Below, piece after piece: positions 14,635 through 22,635 of a DNA stretch of 33,527 nt. Under the pieces are notes generated by a model. The model was not told the origin of the DNA, searched no databases, and was given only the letters and a program-made list of their open reading frames with translations. How positions within the stretch are numbered: the first letter of the stretch is position 1; each line of letters begins with the position of its first letter. The DNA is taken from the NCBI RefSeq assembly GCF_000686845.1, contig NZ_JMLS01000041.1, positions 1 through 33,527 on the forward strand. Direction: 5' to 3'. Position numbers and translations under genes: made by a program. Origin of the DNA: Paenibacillus sp. UNC451MF (lineage in GTDB: Bacteria > Bacillota > Bacilli > Paenibacillales > NBRC-103111).

Positions 14635-15693
14635 ATGAGATCATATTTGGGTATCGCGCTGATGGTTGTAGTAGGGATGGCTGCGGCGCTGCTGATAGGG
14701 TTTTACCCTACACTATCGCAAGCACCGATTAGCTATGACGATGAGCAGGAAGGATTCGATACACAAATAGTAATTAAATTCAGTCATGTGGTTGCGGAGA
14801 ATACCCCGAAGGGGTTGGCAGCTCAACATTTCGCTCAGCTTGTGAAGGAGAAGACGAACGACCGTGTAAAAGTGGAGGTATACCCGAATGGGGTTCTCTA
14901 CTCTGAGGTTGATGAGATCCAGGCATTGCAGCAAGGTAATGTGCAGATGATTGCACCGTCTTTTCCTAATTTATCTGAGCTGCTACCTTCATGGATGGCG
15001 CTGGATTTACCGTTTGCTTTTCCTACGAATGATGCAGTGCAGGAAGCATTCGAGGGGAGCATCGGTACGACGCTGTTCGAGCAGTTGGAGAGAGTTAACA
15101 TGATGGGCATGGCTTATTGGGGAAACGGATTTAAGCAAATCACGAGCAACAAAGGGCCGATCGTTCATCCGATCGACCTGAAGGGACAGCATTTTCGGAC
15201 GATGCGCAGCAAGCTGTTGGACGCCGAGTTTCGTTTGTTTGAAATGCGGACGACAGAGATGCCGTTTAATCAAGTGTATCGAAATTATGAGAACGGCACT
15301 GTGGATGGTGGCGAAAATTCGATCTCGAATATTTACACGAAAAAGTTTTATCAGGTTCAAAAGTATATGACCATTAGCAATCACGGTTATCTTGGCTATG
15401 CGGTTCTTATGAATAGATCGTTCTGGAGGAAGCTTCCACCCGATGTGCAGCAGCAAATTCAGGACGCGATGAAAGCCACAACCCAGTGGGCTAATCAAAA
15501 TGCAATTCTTATGAACGAGAAGCAGCTAGGAGATATCAGGAATGAATCGCACATACAAATTTATACGCTAACGCCGGAAGAGCGCAAAGAGTGGATGAAC
15601 GCATGGGATCCAATCTATTCCCAGTACGAATCCTACATCGGCGCCGACATTATTAAGATGATCCGCCAGCTTCAGCAAAAGTACGGTTCATAA
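14635..15693 (+). CDS. dctB: TRAP-type dicarboxylate-binding protein, DctB-like co-sensor
   Basis: Extracytoplasmic solute-binding protein of the DctP family. In B. subtilis the homologue DctB works with DctS as a co-sensor rather than with TRAP membrane subunits; no DctQ/DctM genes are present here, which fits. The N-terminus is hydrophobic (about 4-24) without a lipobox Cys, so a membrane anchor is likely. Family marks: IKFSHVVAENTPKG at the start of the mature domain, the ligand-contact region LKGQHFRTMRSKLLD with its Arg, and TVDGGENSISNIY. ATG 14635 gives 352 residues; TTG 14611 is possible. dctS and dctR lie 2-4 kb away on the other strand. A strong terminator follows. Confidence 0.82.
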   Translation: MRSYLGIALMVVVGMAAALLIGFYPTLSQAPISYDDEQEGFDTQIVIKFSHVVAENTPKGLAAQHFAQLVKEKTNDRVKVEVYPNGVLYSEVDEIQALQQGNVQMIAPSFPNLSELLPSWMALDLPFAFPTNDAVQEAFEGSIGTTLFEQLERVNMMGMAYWGNGFKQITSNKGPIVHPIDLKGQHFRTMRSKLLDAEFRLFEMRTTEMPFNQVYRNYENGTVDGGENSISNIYTKKFYQVQKYMTISNHGYLGYAVLMNRSFWRKLPPDVQQQIQDAMKATTQWANQNAILMNEKQLGDIRNESHIQIYTLTPEERKEWMNAWDPIYSQYESYIGADIIKMIRQLQQKYGS

Positions 15694-15740
15694 GGCACAG
15701 CGCGCCGCTTACTCGTTCGTGATTTTCGTTATAGCTTGGC

Positions 15741-15776
15741 AAAAAGCGTTAGTCGAAGTTGTCGACTAACGTTTTT
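15741..15776 (+). terminator. Terminator of the dctB-like gene
   Basis: Arms CGTTAGTCGA (15747-15756) and TCGACTAACG (15762-15771), five-base loop, five Ts, with five As on the other side. Confidence 0.9.
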
Positions 15777-15900
15777 CTTTTTATTGAAGGCTTAAAGAAA
15801 TGGCGAAGTCTATCTCGGCTGCTTCAGTATGAATCATTTCTGCTTGGCTTACTCCCCCTTCGGGTAAAGTTATAGAAATATCTATGGGAGGTGGACAAGC

Positions 15901-16119
15901 ATGAATGAATTCGAAAAAGACGCTGACGGAGCAAAACAAAAGGGCAAGCGAGACCATCCTGAGCAATACCCCACAGAGAAGGAAAGCCTATTCGATAAGT
16001 TCAAGAGCGAGCAGACGGTCGACCCCATACCGGTTGAGGACTTAAAACAGCAGGTTCAGGAAGAGTCGGATAAGAAAGAAACGAAGCACAGGTCATCAAG
16101 CGAGAATAAGTATAAATAG
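15901..16119 (+). CDS. Small highly charged hydrophilic protein
   Basis: A 72-residue protein, almost wholly polar and probably disordered (many Lys, Glu, Asp and Gln; no membrane segment, no Cys). No family recognised. It has an excellent GGGAGGTGG ribosome site and its own terminator, which argues that it is real. Upstream, GGGTAA is preceded at about 14 bases by GCTTGG, faintly like a SigB-type promoter, but this is too weak to rely on. Confidence 0.6.
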   Translation: MNEFEKDADGAKQKGKRDHPEQYPTEKESLFDKFKSEQTVDPIPVEDLKQQVQEESDKKETKHRSSSENKYK

Positions 16120-16138
16120 GAAACTATATTATGAAGAT

Positions 16139-16169
16139 GAGGCTGGTGATTAACCGGCCTCTTTGTTGT
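16139..16169 (+). terminator. Terminator of the small charged protein gene
   Basis: GAGGCTGGT (16139-16147) pairs with ACCGGCCTC (16153-16161), one wobble pair, loop GATTA, then TTTGTTGT. Confidence 0.7.
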
Positions 16170-16306
16170 CAGTATCACCACACATGAACTTTCCCCCATC
16201 ATTTCATAATGAATATTCGTAATTTCCCGTTTCATAAGCTTTACTTATGGATGTTATAAGCAGTTCTTGGTTGTATAATACGAACTTATGCGATATAGTA
16301 CAACTA

Positions 16307-16335
16307 TTGTATGTTAGAATACTTAACATTATATT
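16307..16335 (+). promoter_or_regulatory. Promoter of the HemD-like gene
   Basis: TTGTAT (16307-16312), 17-base spacer, TATATT (16330-16335), 27 bases before the ATG. The stretch between the preceding terminator and this promoter (about 140 bases) is A/T-rich with nothing else evident. Confidence 0.55.
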
Positions 16336-16362
16336 ATTACGGATAGAATAGGGAGAGAGTCC

Positions 16363-17169
16363 ATGCGCAGGTTAGAGGGGAAACGCATAGCCATAACCGG
16401 GCCAAGAAAGGCTGCGGAGATGAGCGTTATAGTAGAGAAGATGGGCGGCATTCCGCTGGTTCGTCCGGCGCAAGGCACGGTAGCGCTCGAGCAGGAGAAG
16501 GTAGAGATCCAGTTGAAACGACTGCTTCATGATGGTAGTGACTGGATTATTTTCACCACTGGGGTAGGAGCAGAGATGCTGTATCAATCCGCCGAGAAGA
16601 TGGGTGCTGCAGAAGCTTTTCTCGAGTGCTTGCAGCAGATGAACATCGCCGCTCGTGGGTATAAGACGGTCAAATATTTAAAAACGCTCGGTCTTACTCC
16701 TAAGGTTAGAGATGACGACGGAACGACGGATGGGATTGTTAGAGCGCTCCAGCCATATGATTTGCAAGGACAGCGTGTAGCGCTGCAGCTTTACGGAGAT
16801 CATGCGCCGCGACTGGTTCAGTGGCTGGAAGCGCAAGGCGCCGAGTATTATGAAATATTGCCTTATGTGCATGTGCCACCGGAATTAGACATAGTGGATA
16901 CGCTTCTTACCGAAATTGTGAATGGAGAAGTGGACGCGATTACGTTCACGAGTACTCCGCAAGTAAGGTTCCTGATGCGCTATGCTCGTGACAAAGGGCT
17001 TGAGGAATCCATATTGAAATCATTCAAGGAGCACACTGTTGCCGTAGCTGTAGGGAAAGTAACAGCAGAGGCGCTCCGCGATGAGGGAGTTGAACGTGTC
17101 GTCGCTCCGGAAGAAGAACGGATGGGCAGTATGATGGTCACTTTGGCTCAATATTACGATCAAGACTAG
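16363..17169 (+). CDS. Uroporphyrinogen-III synthase (HemD/HEM4) family protein, orphan
   Basis: HEM4 proteins cyclise hydroxymethylbilane to uroporphyrinogen III in heme and siroheme synthesis. The 268-residue protein has the two-domain pattern: KRIAITGPRKAAEMSVIVEKMGG at the N-terminus, WIIFTTGVGAEML, and in the second lobe DAITFTSTPQVRFLMRYA and HTVAVAVGKVTAEALRDEGV. No other heme gene is present, and stand-alone copies outside the hem operon are often additional paralogues, so enzymatic activity is likely but not proven. GGGAGAGAG precedes the ATG, with its own promoter and terminator. Confidence 0.82.
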   Translation: MRRLEGKRIAITGPRKAAEMSVIVEKMGGIPLVRPAQGTVALEQEKVEIQLKRLLHDGSDWIIFTTGVGAEMLYQSAEKMGAAEAFLECLQQMNIAARGYKTVKYLKTLGLTPKVRDDDGTTDGIVRALQPYDLQGQRVALQLYGDHAPRLVQWLEAQGAEYYEILPYVHVPPELDIVDTLLTEIVNGEVDAITFTSTPQVRFLMRYARDKGLEESILKSFKEHTVAVAVGKVTAEALRDEGVERVVAPEEERMGSMMVTLAQYYDQD

Positions 17170-17203
17170 TATTGCAGCGCGTCGTTTGGTCAAAACTACA
17201 GGG

Positions 17204-17243
17204 TATGGTATACTTTTCCTGAAAAGTTACCGTATCTTTTTTT
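17204..17243 (+). terminator. Terminator of the HemD-like gene
   Basis: TATGGTA and ACTTTT on the left pair with AAAAGT and TACCGTA on the right, with one bulge and one wobble pair and loop CCTG, then TCTTTTTTT. Confidence 0.75.
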
Positions 17244-17316
17244 GTCATTCTACCGCTGAACGCGGTCGTTTATCCTCGTCTTAAGTGTGATAAACGATTT
17301 TTCTTTTGGAGGCCTA

Positions 17317-18312
17317 ATGAATACGATGTCTGTAGTACAGCTGCGAGATGTAACCAAACGAATTGGCTCCAAGACGATTGTCGATCATTTATCATTTGAT
17401 GTTTTGCCTGGGGAAGTGTTTGGATTTCTGGGACCTAACGGTGCAGGTAAAACAACGACCATCCGAATGATCGTCGGACTGATGTCCCTTTCCGAAGGAG
17501 AAGTGCTTGTCAAAGGCCTTAGCATCAAAAGGCAGTTTGAAGAAGCTATGATGCACATAGGTGCGATTGTGGAAAATCCGGAGTTTTATAAGTTTATGAG
17601 CGGGTATCAGAACTTGCAGCATTTTGCCCGGATGATTCCTGGGATTACGGAAGAAAGGCTGCAGGAAGTGATCGCACTGGTCAAACTGGAGCATCGCATC
17701 CATGACAAAGTAAAAACTTACTCACTCGGCATGCGGCAGCGATTGGGCGTCGCGCAAGCGATTCTTCACCGCCCTTCGGTATTGATATTAGATGAGCCTA
17801 CTAACGGTCTCGACCCGGAAGGCATTCGCGAGCTGCGGGATTATTTGCGGCAGCTTTCGCAGCAGGAAGGCATCGCTGTCATTGTATCGAGCCATCTGCT
17901 ATCGGAGATGGAGCTGATGTGCGATCGGGTCGCCATTATACAGAACGGAAAGCTGTTGGACGTCCGCTCCTTCAAGGATTCTCGGTCTGGAGCTGGTCTC
18001 CTGGAAGTCGTACTGGAGGTCGATCGTCTGAACGCAGCGGCTGAAGCGGCTGTGGGTCTTTTAGGAGAGGAGCAGGTGCAGCGGAATGCAGCTACCTCAC
18101 ATGATGCCCACAACGCGCAAAGCAGCAGTGAAGAATCCCTGCCTCCGCAAGAAGGCGGAACACTGACCGTTCATTTGGGCAGTAGGGAGGACATAGCTAA
18201 GCTGAATGCGCATTTGGTAGCTTCAGGCATCCAAGTGTACGGCATTCGCACCCAGAACAAATCCCTCGAAGAACAGTTCTTGGAGGTTACAAGGGGGAAT
18301 CAGATTGTCTAA
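17317..18312 (+). CDS. ABC transporter ATPase, BcrA/drug-exporter type
   Basis: ATPase of a two-gene ABC-2 exporter of the kind used for antibiotic or peptide resistance. Walker A is GPNGAGKTTT (about 45-54), the signature YSLGMRQR, Walker B LILDEP followed by TNGLDPEG, and the switch His in VSSHLL. The C-terminal 100 residues hold a variable domain with an unusual Ala/Ser-rich insert (about 245-285). ATG 17317 was chosen because TTGGAGG lies four bases before it; a further ATG follows at 17326. It overlaps the permease gene by eight bases. Substrate unknown. Confidence 0.9.
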   Translation: MNTMSVVQLRDVTKRIGSKTIVDHLSFDVLPGEVFGFLGPNGAGKTTTIRMIVGLMSLSEGEVLVKGLSIKRQFEEAMMHIGAIVENPEFYKFMSGYQNLQHFARMIPGITEERLQEVIALVKLEHRIHDKVKTYSLGMRQRLGVAQAILHRPSVLILDEPTNGLDPEGIRELRDYLRQLSQQEGIAVIVSSHLLSEMELMCDRVAIIQNGKLLDVRSFKDSRSGAGLLEVVLEVDRLNAAAEAAVGLLGEEQVQRNAATSHDAHNAQSSSEESLPPQEGGTLTVHLGSREDIAKLNAHLVASGIQVYGIRTQNKSLEEQFLEVTRGNQIV

Positions 18313-19075
18313 CTTCTTGAGTCTCGTTCAAAACGAGCAAATGAAAATATATAACCGGCTCCGTACGTGGGTCATGCTGGGGATTATTTTACTCTCCGTC
18401 GTGCTGATGGCGATTATGATGAAGTATGTCATTGAGACAGGAATGAATCATGTACTCTCTTTTCTGGCAATGTCTACGAGTCTAACCTCGCTGGTCTTCT
18501 TGTTTACCGTTATTGTAGCTGGAGACATCGTCGCTTCCGAATTTACGTGGGGAACGATCAAGCTGCTGCTCATTCGTCCGGCAACAAGGAGCAAGATACT
18601 GGCTGCCAAGTATGTGTCCGTCCTGCTTGTATTGATCACATTCATGCTGTTTTTGCTGATTGCTTCTTATTTTGTGGGGTTACTGTTCTTCGGCTTGAGC
18701 GGAGCGGTGTCCGATGCGGAGGCTTTTCCGAAAATTATGCAATCCTACGGAATCAAGTGGATTGATCTGCTGATGTATGTGACACTGGCATTCATGGTCT
18801 CAGCCGCATTCCGCAGCAGCTCGCTCGCGATCGGATTATCCATCTGCTTAATGTTTACTGCGAATACCATCGTAGTGGTGTTGGCACAGTTAAAATACAC
18901 ATGGGTCAAATATATCTTGTTTGCTAACACGGATTTGTCTCCCTACCTGCTTGGAGGCAAACCGACGGTTGCGGGTATGACGCTGGGTTTCTCCGTCACC
19001 ATGCTAATTTTATATTGGCTCTTGTTTTATTTCGTATCATGGCTCTTGTTTACGAAAAGAGACGTGGCGGGCTGA
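18305..19075 (+). CDS. ABC-2 type transporter permease
   Basis: Membrane subunit of the exporter whose ATPase gene it overlaps. The 256 residues give six hydrophobic helices: about 20-42, 48-78, 103-130, 150-172, 176-200 and 225-250. The conserved cytoplasmic motif ASEFTWGTIKLLLIRPATRSKILAAK (split here at its centre, TIK) sits between helices 2 and 3, as in BcrB/NatB-like permeases. The start is TTG 18305, served by AAGGGGGAA. Expression should be coupled to the ATPase. Confidence 0.85.
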   Translation: MSNFLSLVQNEQMKIYNRLRTWVMLGIILLSVVLMAIMMKYVIETGMNHVLSFLAMSTSLTSLVFLFTVIVAGDIVASEFTWGTIKLLLIRPATRSKILAAKYVSVLLVLITFMLFLLIASYFVGLLFFGLSGAVSDAEAFPKIMQSYGIKWIDLLMYVTLAFMVSAAFRSSSLAIGLSICLMFTANTIVVVLAQLKYTWVKYILFANTDLSPYLLGGKPTVAGMTLGFSVTMLILYWLLFYFVSWLLFTKRDVAG

Positions 19076-19109
19076 ATCGCCCTATCGAATACAATTCATC
19101 TACAGCCAT

Positions 19110-19155
19110 GGCAAAAAGCGCCCTATACAGAGCGCTCTTGCCTGGCTGTTTTTTA
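19110..19155. terminator. Bidirectional terminator between the exporter and the receiver gene
   Basis: GGCAA and AGCGC pair with GCGCT and TTGCC (19132-19142). On the plus side TTTTTT follows after six bases; on the minus side the inner stem runs straight into TTTTT. A weaker hairpin, ACCGA/TCGGT at 19220-19236, also lies downstream of the minus-strand gene. Confidence 0.7.
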
Positions 19156-19263
19156 TGTGAGGGTGCAGTTCCTTCGATGAGAAAGGAAACGATCTTCCGT
19201 TCCAACGAAACGCTGCAAAACCGATTTTTATTCGGTGTCAATTTTCTTGTTTTTTTTCGGCTC

Positions 19264-19665
19264 TTATATAGTAAGATCTTCTTGTGAAGAAGTGTCCACT
19301 TCCGATAACAGGGCATCCACCCGCTGCTCCAGCACAAAAGGATCAATCGGCTTGGTTAAATAATCCTTAGCGCCGAACCGCATTCCTTTAAGCACTGTAT
19401 CTTTGCGAGCATCTCCGGTTAGCAGGAGTACAGGAATGGACTGTGTGTCCGGGTTGGATTTAAGTTTGGTCAGAGCGTCAAGGCCGTCCATTCCCGGCAT
19501 ATTAATATCCAGTAAAATTAAATCATAGCAAGTGATCCGCGATAGAATGGATAAAAATTCGTTGGCTGTTGAATAGGACGTTACCTCGTACCGATCTTCG
19601 AAAATTTGTTTGACCAACAGGCAGAACGGGGAGCTGTCGTCAACTAATGCGATTTGCTTTTTCAT
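19264..19665 (-). CDS. Stand-alone receiver-domain response regulator (CheY-like)
   Basis: Single phospho-acceptor domain of 133 residues with no output domain. Acid pair D9-D10, phospho-acceptor D53 in LLDINMPGMDG, T83 in LLTGD and K105 in LTKP are all present, so it should be phosphorylatable. It lies back to back with an Hpt protein gene, 37 bases apart, which suggests a phosphorelay pair; no histidine kinase is next to them. AAGGAAGTG precedes the ATG. Its 15-residue tail is acidic. Confidence 0.87.
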   Translation of the reverse strand: MKKQIALVDDSSPFCLLVKQIFEDRYEVTSYSTANEFLSILSRITCYDLILLDINMPGMDGLDALTKLKSNPDTQSIPVLLLTGDARKDTVLKGMRFGAKDYLTKPIDPFVLEQRVDALLSEVDTSSQEDLTI

Positions 19666-19702
19666 CTATCGTTGTCACTTCCTTGTTATTATTGAGGAGC
19701 TG

Positions 19703-20080
19703 ATGGCTTTGTCCGAACAGGATCATGAAAGAATGCAACGAATTTTGTCCAAAACCAAAGAGCTGTTCCTTCGGGATGCTCACTCGCGAACCGATGTGCT
19801 GCTGACTGCTATTGCTCTATGGGAGCAAAAAGAGGTGCGGCATCAAGAGCTCGTTGATCGTGTATACGCTTTTGCCCATTCACTAAAAGGACTAGCCTAT
19901 ACAGTCGGCTGTTATGAAGTGCATCATCTAAGTGAACAGATCGACTCTTACAGTATACAACATAGCGGGGCATGGACAGAACTATCCGTTAACGAGCTAA
20001 TGGCTCAGGTTCATGAGCTGCTGGCTGAATTGGAGAGGGAATGGCGTAAAGCTGGCTTGGTTGCCGAGGGAACGGCATGA
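19703..20080 (+). CDS. Histidine phosphotransfer (Hpt) domain protein
   Basis: Relays phosphate between receiver domains in a multistep phosphorelay. The motif FAHSLKGLAYTVGCYEVHHL is the Hpt helix with phosphorylatable H59; the rest is helical and acidic. ATG 19703 is only three bases from GAGGAG, so TTG 19709 could be the true start; the longer open frame to 19610 overlaps the divergent gene and is not domain-like. The stop overlaps the amj start (ATGA), so it shares a transcript with a lipid II flippase gene, an unexpected partner. Confidence 0.8.
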   Translation: MALSEQDHERMQRILSKTKELFLRDAHSRTDVLLTAIALWEQKEVRHQELVDRVYAFAHSLKGLAYTVGCYEVHHLSEQIDSYSIQHSGAWTELSVNELMAQVHELLAELEREWRKAGLVAEGTA

Positions 20081-20880
20081 TCCTTGACAAAGTACTCTGG
20101 GTGTCCGCTCTTACGCTCGTCATTCATGCAGTGGAAACTTTGTCATATAGCATTCGATTGGCCGGAGTTCGGACAGGCAAGCTGGCTGTCGCTTTGTCGT
20201 TAACGGGGATGATCGTACTGCTGTCGCGGACCTCGAATCTTGTACAGGGGCCAATGATGGGAGGGGTAATCGATCAAGCCAAGCGTGACCCGGGCATTTC
20301 GTTGGAAGGGCAAATGCACGTTATGATCGCAGGAGCCTCCTTAGGCACGCTTCTCGCCATTCTCTTATTTCCGACGGCAGTTCGAATATCGGTCAAGCTG
20401 ATTGCCCGGCTTGAAGTAACCGGTTCATTGCCACGCTTAGTTCTCGATTCCGTCTCTATCCGCAGTTTAAAATATGCGGGTCGCCAGTTCAAGCTTCCTA
20501 CCTGGGCTATGATTTCGCGTCTTCGTGTCGGTGGCGTACCCAAGCGACTTTTGCTTCTGAATATGCTCGTTACCGGCTTTTACACCGTTGGGGTTTTATC
20601 GGCGTTATATGCTTCATTCCTTACTCCCGGCCACAGCACAGCTGCTTCCATGTCATCAGGTCTTGTCAACGGCATTGCCACTATTCTTATGACTTTACTG
20701 GTAGACCCTCAGGTAGCTCTGCTCACGGATAGGGCTATGAATGGAAAAGCAAGTATGGCCTCCATCAATAAAATGTACGGCTGGCTGATGTTCTCCCGAT
20801 TTTGCGGCACATGGCTTGCCCAACTGCTGCTGGTTCCTTGTACGCTGCTCATCCAATGGATGGTCCCTCTGTTTTCTTGA
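20077..20880 (+). CDS. amj: Lipid II flippase Amj
   Basis: Integral membrane protein that moves lipid-linked peptidoglycan precursor across the membrane, an alternative to MurJ in B. subtilis, where it is induced by envelope stress. The 267 residues agree with the family, with six helices (about 5-22, 35-52, 80-105, 160-185, 205-225 and 245-265). Family stretches are LTLVIHAVETLSYSIRLAGV at the start, LSRTSNLVQGPMMG and LVDPQVALLTDRAM. The gene overlaps the Hpt gene by four bases and a terminator follows 25 bases after the stop. Confidence 0.87.
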   Translation: MILDKVLWVSALTLVIHAVETLSYSIRLAGVRTGKLAVALSLTGMIVLLSRTSNLVQGPMMGGVIDQAKRDPGISLEGQMHVMIAGASLGTLLAILLFPTAVRISVKLIARLEVTGSLPRLVLDSVSIRSLKYAGRQFKLPTWAMISRLRVGGVPKRLLLLNMLVTGFYTVGVLSALYASFLTPGHSTAASMSSGLVNGIATILMTLLVDPQVALLTDRAMNGKASMASINKMYGWLMFSRFCGTWLAQLLLVPCTLLIQWMVPLFS

Positions 20881-20904
20881 CTAACCCAAAAGTACTGCTC
20901 TCTA

Positions 20905-20940
20905 ACGCTAATCCGGATTCTCAGGAATAGCGTATTTTTT
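20905..20940 (+). terminator. Terminator of hpt-amj
   Basis: ACGCTA (20905-20910) pairs with TAGCGT (20928-20933), with inner TCC/GGA, followed by ATTTTTT. Confidence 0.8.
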
Positions 20941-21007
20941 GTTGTTCCATGGGTAGAATGAGCAAAAGATGTAAAGGAAATATATTGATTAACCGCGAAA
21001 AAAGGAA

Positions 21008-21036
21008 TATCGATTCTCATGTCGAATGTATCGATA
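21008..21036. promoter_or_regulatory. Inverted repeat upstream of phnC, possible operator
   Basis: TATCGAT (21008-21014) and ATCGATA (21030-21036) are perfect inverted arms 15 bases apart, about 40 bases before the phnC start. A TATACT box lies just downstream (21049-21054) but no good -35 is seen. Could bind a repressor; identity unknown. Confidence 0.35.
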
Positions 21037-21073
21037 GTTAGTCATTTTATACTAGAGGAGATACGCCTATCCT

Positions 21074-21844
21074 ATGATTGAATTTCAAAATGTTTCCAAA
21101 GTGTATCCCAATGGAACCGTAGGTTTAAAGAACATTAACCTAAAGATCCAACCGGGTGATTTCGTCGTTATCGTAGGTTTGTCAGGTGCGGGGAAATCGA
21201 CGCTGCTTCGCTCGATAAACCGTTTGCATGAAATAACCGACGGTCATATTTTGATAGACGGAAAGTCGATTACTGCAGCCCGCGGAGCAGAGCTTCGCCG
21301 TATGCGTAGAGATATCGGAATGATCTTTCAAAGCTTTAATCTCGTCAAGAGAGTTTCTGTACTTCGCAATGTCCTCTCAGGGCGTGTAGGATACCATTCT
21401 ACTCTAAGAACCGTTCTTGGTCTGTTTCCTAAGGAAGATGTAGAGCTTTCGCTTAAAGCATTGGAGCGGGTTAACATTCGCGAAAAGGCTTATGCCCGCG
21501 CGGATGAGCTTTCCGGCGGACAGCAGCAGCGGGTCTCGATTGCCCGTGCCTTGGCGCAAGAAGCCAAAATCATTTTGGCGGACGAGCCGGTTGCTTCTCT
21601 TGACCCTCTGACGACCCGCCAGGTTATGGATGACTTGAAGCGGATTAATCAGGAGCTGGGTATTACAACGATCGTTAACCTTCACTTTATTGACTTGGCG
21701 AGAGAGTATGCTACTCGAATTATTGGCTTGCGTGCAGGGGAAGTCGTGTTTGACGGACCCGTATCGGAAGCTACCGACGAGAAATTTTCAGAAATCTACG
21801 GCCGCGCGATCAAGAAAGACGAGCTGCTGGGGGTGGAAGGCTGA
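21074..21844 (+). CDS. phnC: Phosphonate ABC transporter ATPase PhnC
   Basis: Energises uptake of phosphonates or related phosphorus compounds (possibly phosphite or phosphate esters) with PhnE and PhnD. Walker A is GLSGAGKST (about 36-44), the signature [15 protein letters not shown], Walker B IILADEP with VASLDPLT, and HFIDLARE replaces the usual His switch region, as in PhnC. The 256 residues are the family length. Ribosome site GAGGAGAT stands 11 bases before the ATG. The stop overlaps the next ATG (TGATG). No phosphonate-degrading enzyme is in the window. Confidence 0.92.
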   Translation: MIEFQNVSKVYPNGTVGLKNINLKIQPGDFVVIVGLSGAGKSTLLRSINRLHEITDGHILIDGKSITAARGAELRRMRRDIGMIFQSFNLVKRVSVLRNVLSGRVGYHSTLRTVLGLFPKEDVELSLKALERVNIREKAYARADELSGGQQQRVSIARALAQEAKIILADEPVASLDPLTTRQVMDDLKRINQELGITTIVNLHFIDLAREYATRIIGLRAGEVVFDGPVSEATDEKFSEIYGRAIKKDELLGVEG

Positions 21845-22635
21845 TGACGTCATCCGAACGCGGGAAACAGCTTCAGAAGCCCTCGTCTTTAAAGCCAGCC
21901 CTTTCAGTTATTTTCGTCCTGCTGCTTTTGTTCGGAAGTGCTATTCGGACGGATGCTTCACTTATGGAGCTAATTGAAGGTATTCCTGAGATGGGTAAGC
22001 TGTTTCAGGATATGTATCCGCCCAACTGGGGTTACTTAACTACTGTAATCGACCCTATGCTAGAAACGATCCGAATGGCTATTATCGGCACGGTAGTCGG
22101 TTCGATTCTCTCCATTCCTGTTTCATTTTTAGCTGCCCGCAATGTAACTCGAGTCCCTGTGTTGAGTGCGGCGGCTCGGTTTGTATTGAACCTGGTGCGT
22201 ACGATTCCTGACCTTATGTATGCAGGCGTATTCGCTGCAATTGTAGGCTACGGTATGCTGGCGGGAACGATTGCGCTTGCGTTTTTCTCTTTCGGGCTCG
22301 TGTCCAAATTGACTTACGAATCTATCGAATCTATTGATTCTGGTCCGTTGGAAGCTATGACGGCTGTCGGCGCGAACAAGCTCCAGTGGATTAACTTCGG
22401 GGTAGTTCCGCAAGTAATGGCTCAATTTGCGGCTTATGTGCTCTACACTTTTGAAGTCAATGTGCGTGCTGCTGCTATCTTGGGTTTTGTTGGCGCAGGT
22501 GGTATCGGGCTGATTCTGCAAAGAACGTTGGACCGGCTTCGTTACGATCAGGCAGCAACGATCATTTTATTCACGCTGGTGGTCGTACTCGTCATTGATT
22601 ACATTAGTACTAAGTTACGGGAGAAACTGTTATGA
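21844..22635 (+). CDS. phnE: Phosphonate ABC transporter permease PhnE (first)
   Basis: One of two permease subunits forming the channel. The 263 residues contain five or six helices and the loop ESIDSGPLEAMTAVGANKLQ, which contacts the ATPase (EAA-type loop). The N-terminal periplasmic segment NWGYLTTVIDPMLETIRMA is typical of PhnE. Overlaps phnC by one base and the second phnE by four (ATGA), so the three genes are one translationally coupled unit. Confidence 0.9.
   Translation: MTSSERGKQLQKPSSLKPALSVIFVLLLLFGSAIRTDASLMELIEGIPEMGKLFQDMYPPNWGYLTTVIDPMLETIRMAIIGTVVGSILSIPVSFLAARNVTRVPVLSAAARFVLNLVRTIPDLMYAGVFAAIVGYGMLAGTIALAFFSFGLVSKLTYESIESIDSGPLEAMTAVGANKLQWINFGVVPQVMAQFAAYVLYTFEVNVRAAAILGFVGAGGIGLILQRTLDRLRYDQAATIILFTLVVVLVIDYISTKLREKLL

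Noticed and set aside
14635-15693. Complete TRAP transporter
   Set aside because: Only the binding protein is present; the next genes are unrelated and no DctQ/DctM-like membrane proteins occur.
15850-15875. SigB-type promoter for the small charged protein
   Set aside because: GGGTAA is present but the upstream box is a poor match, and no SigB gene is seen in the window.
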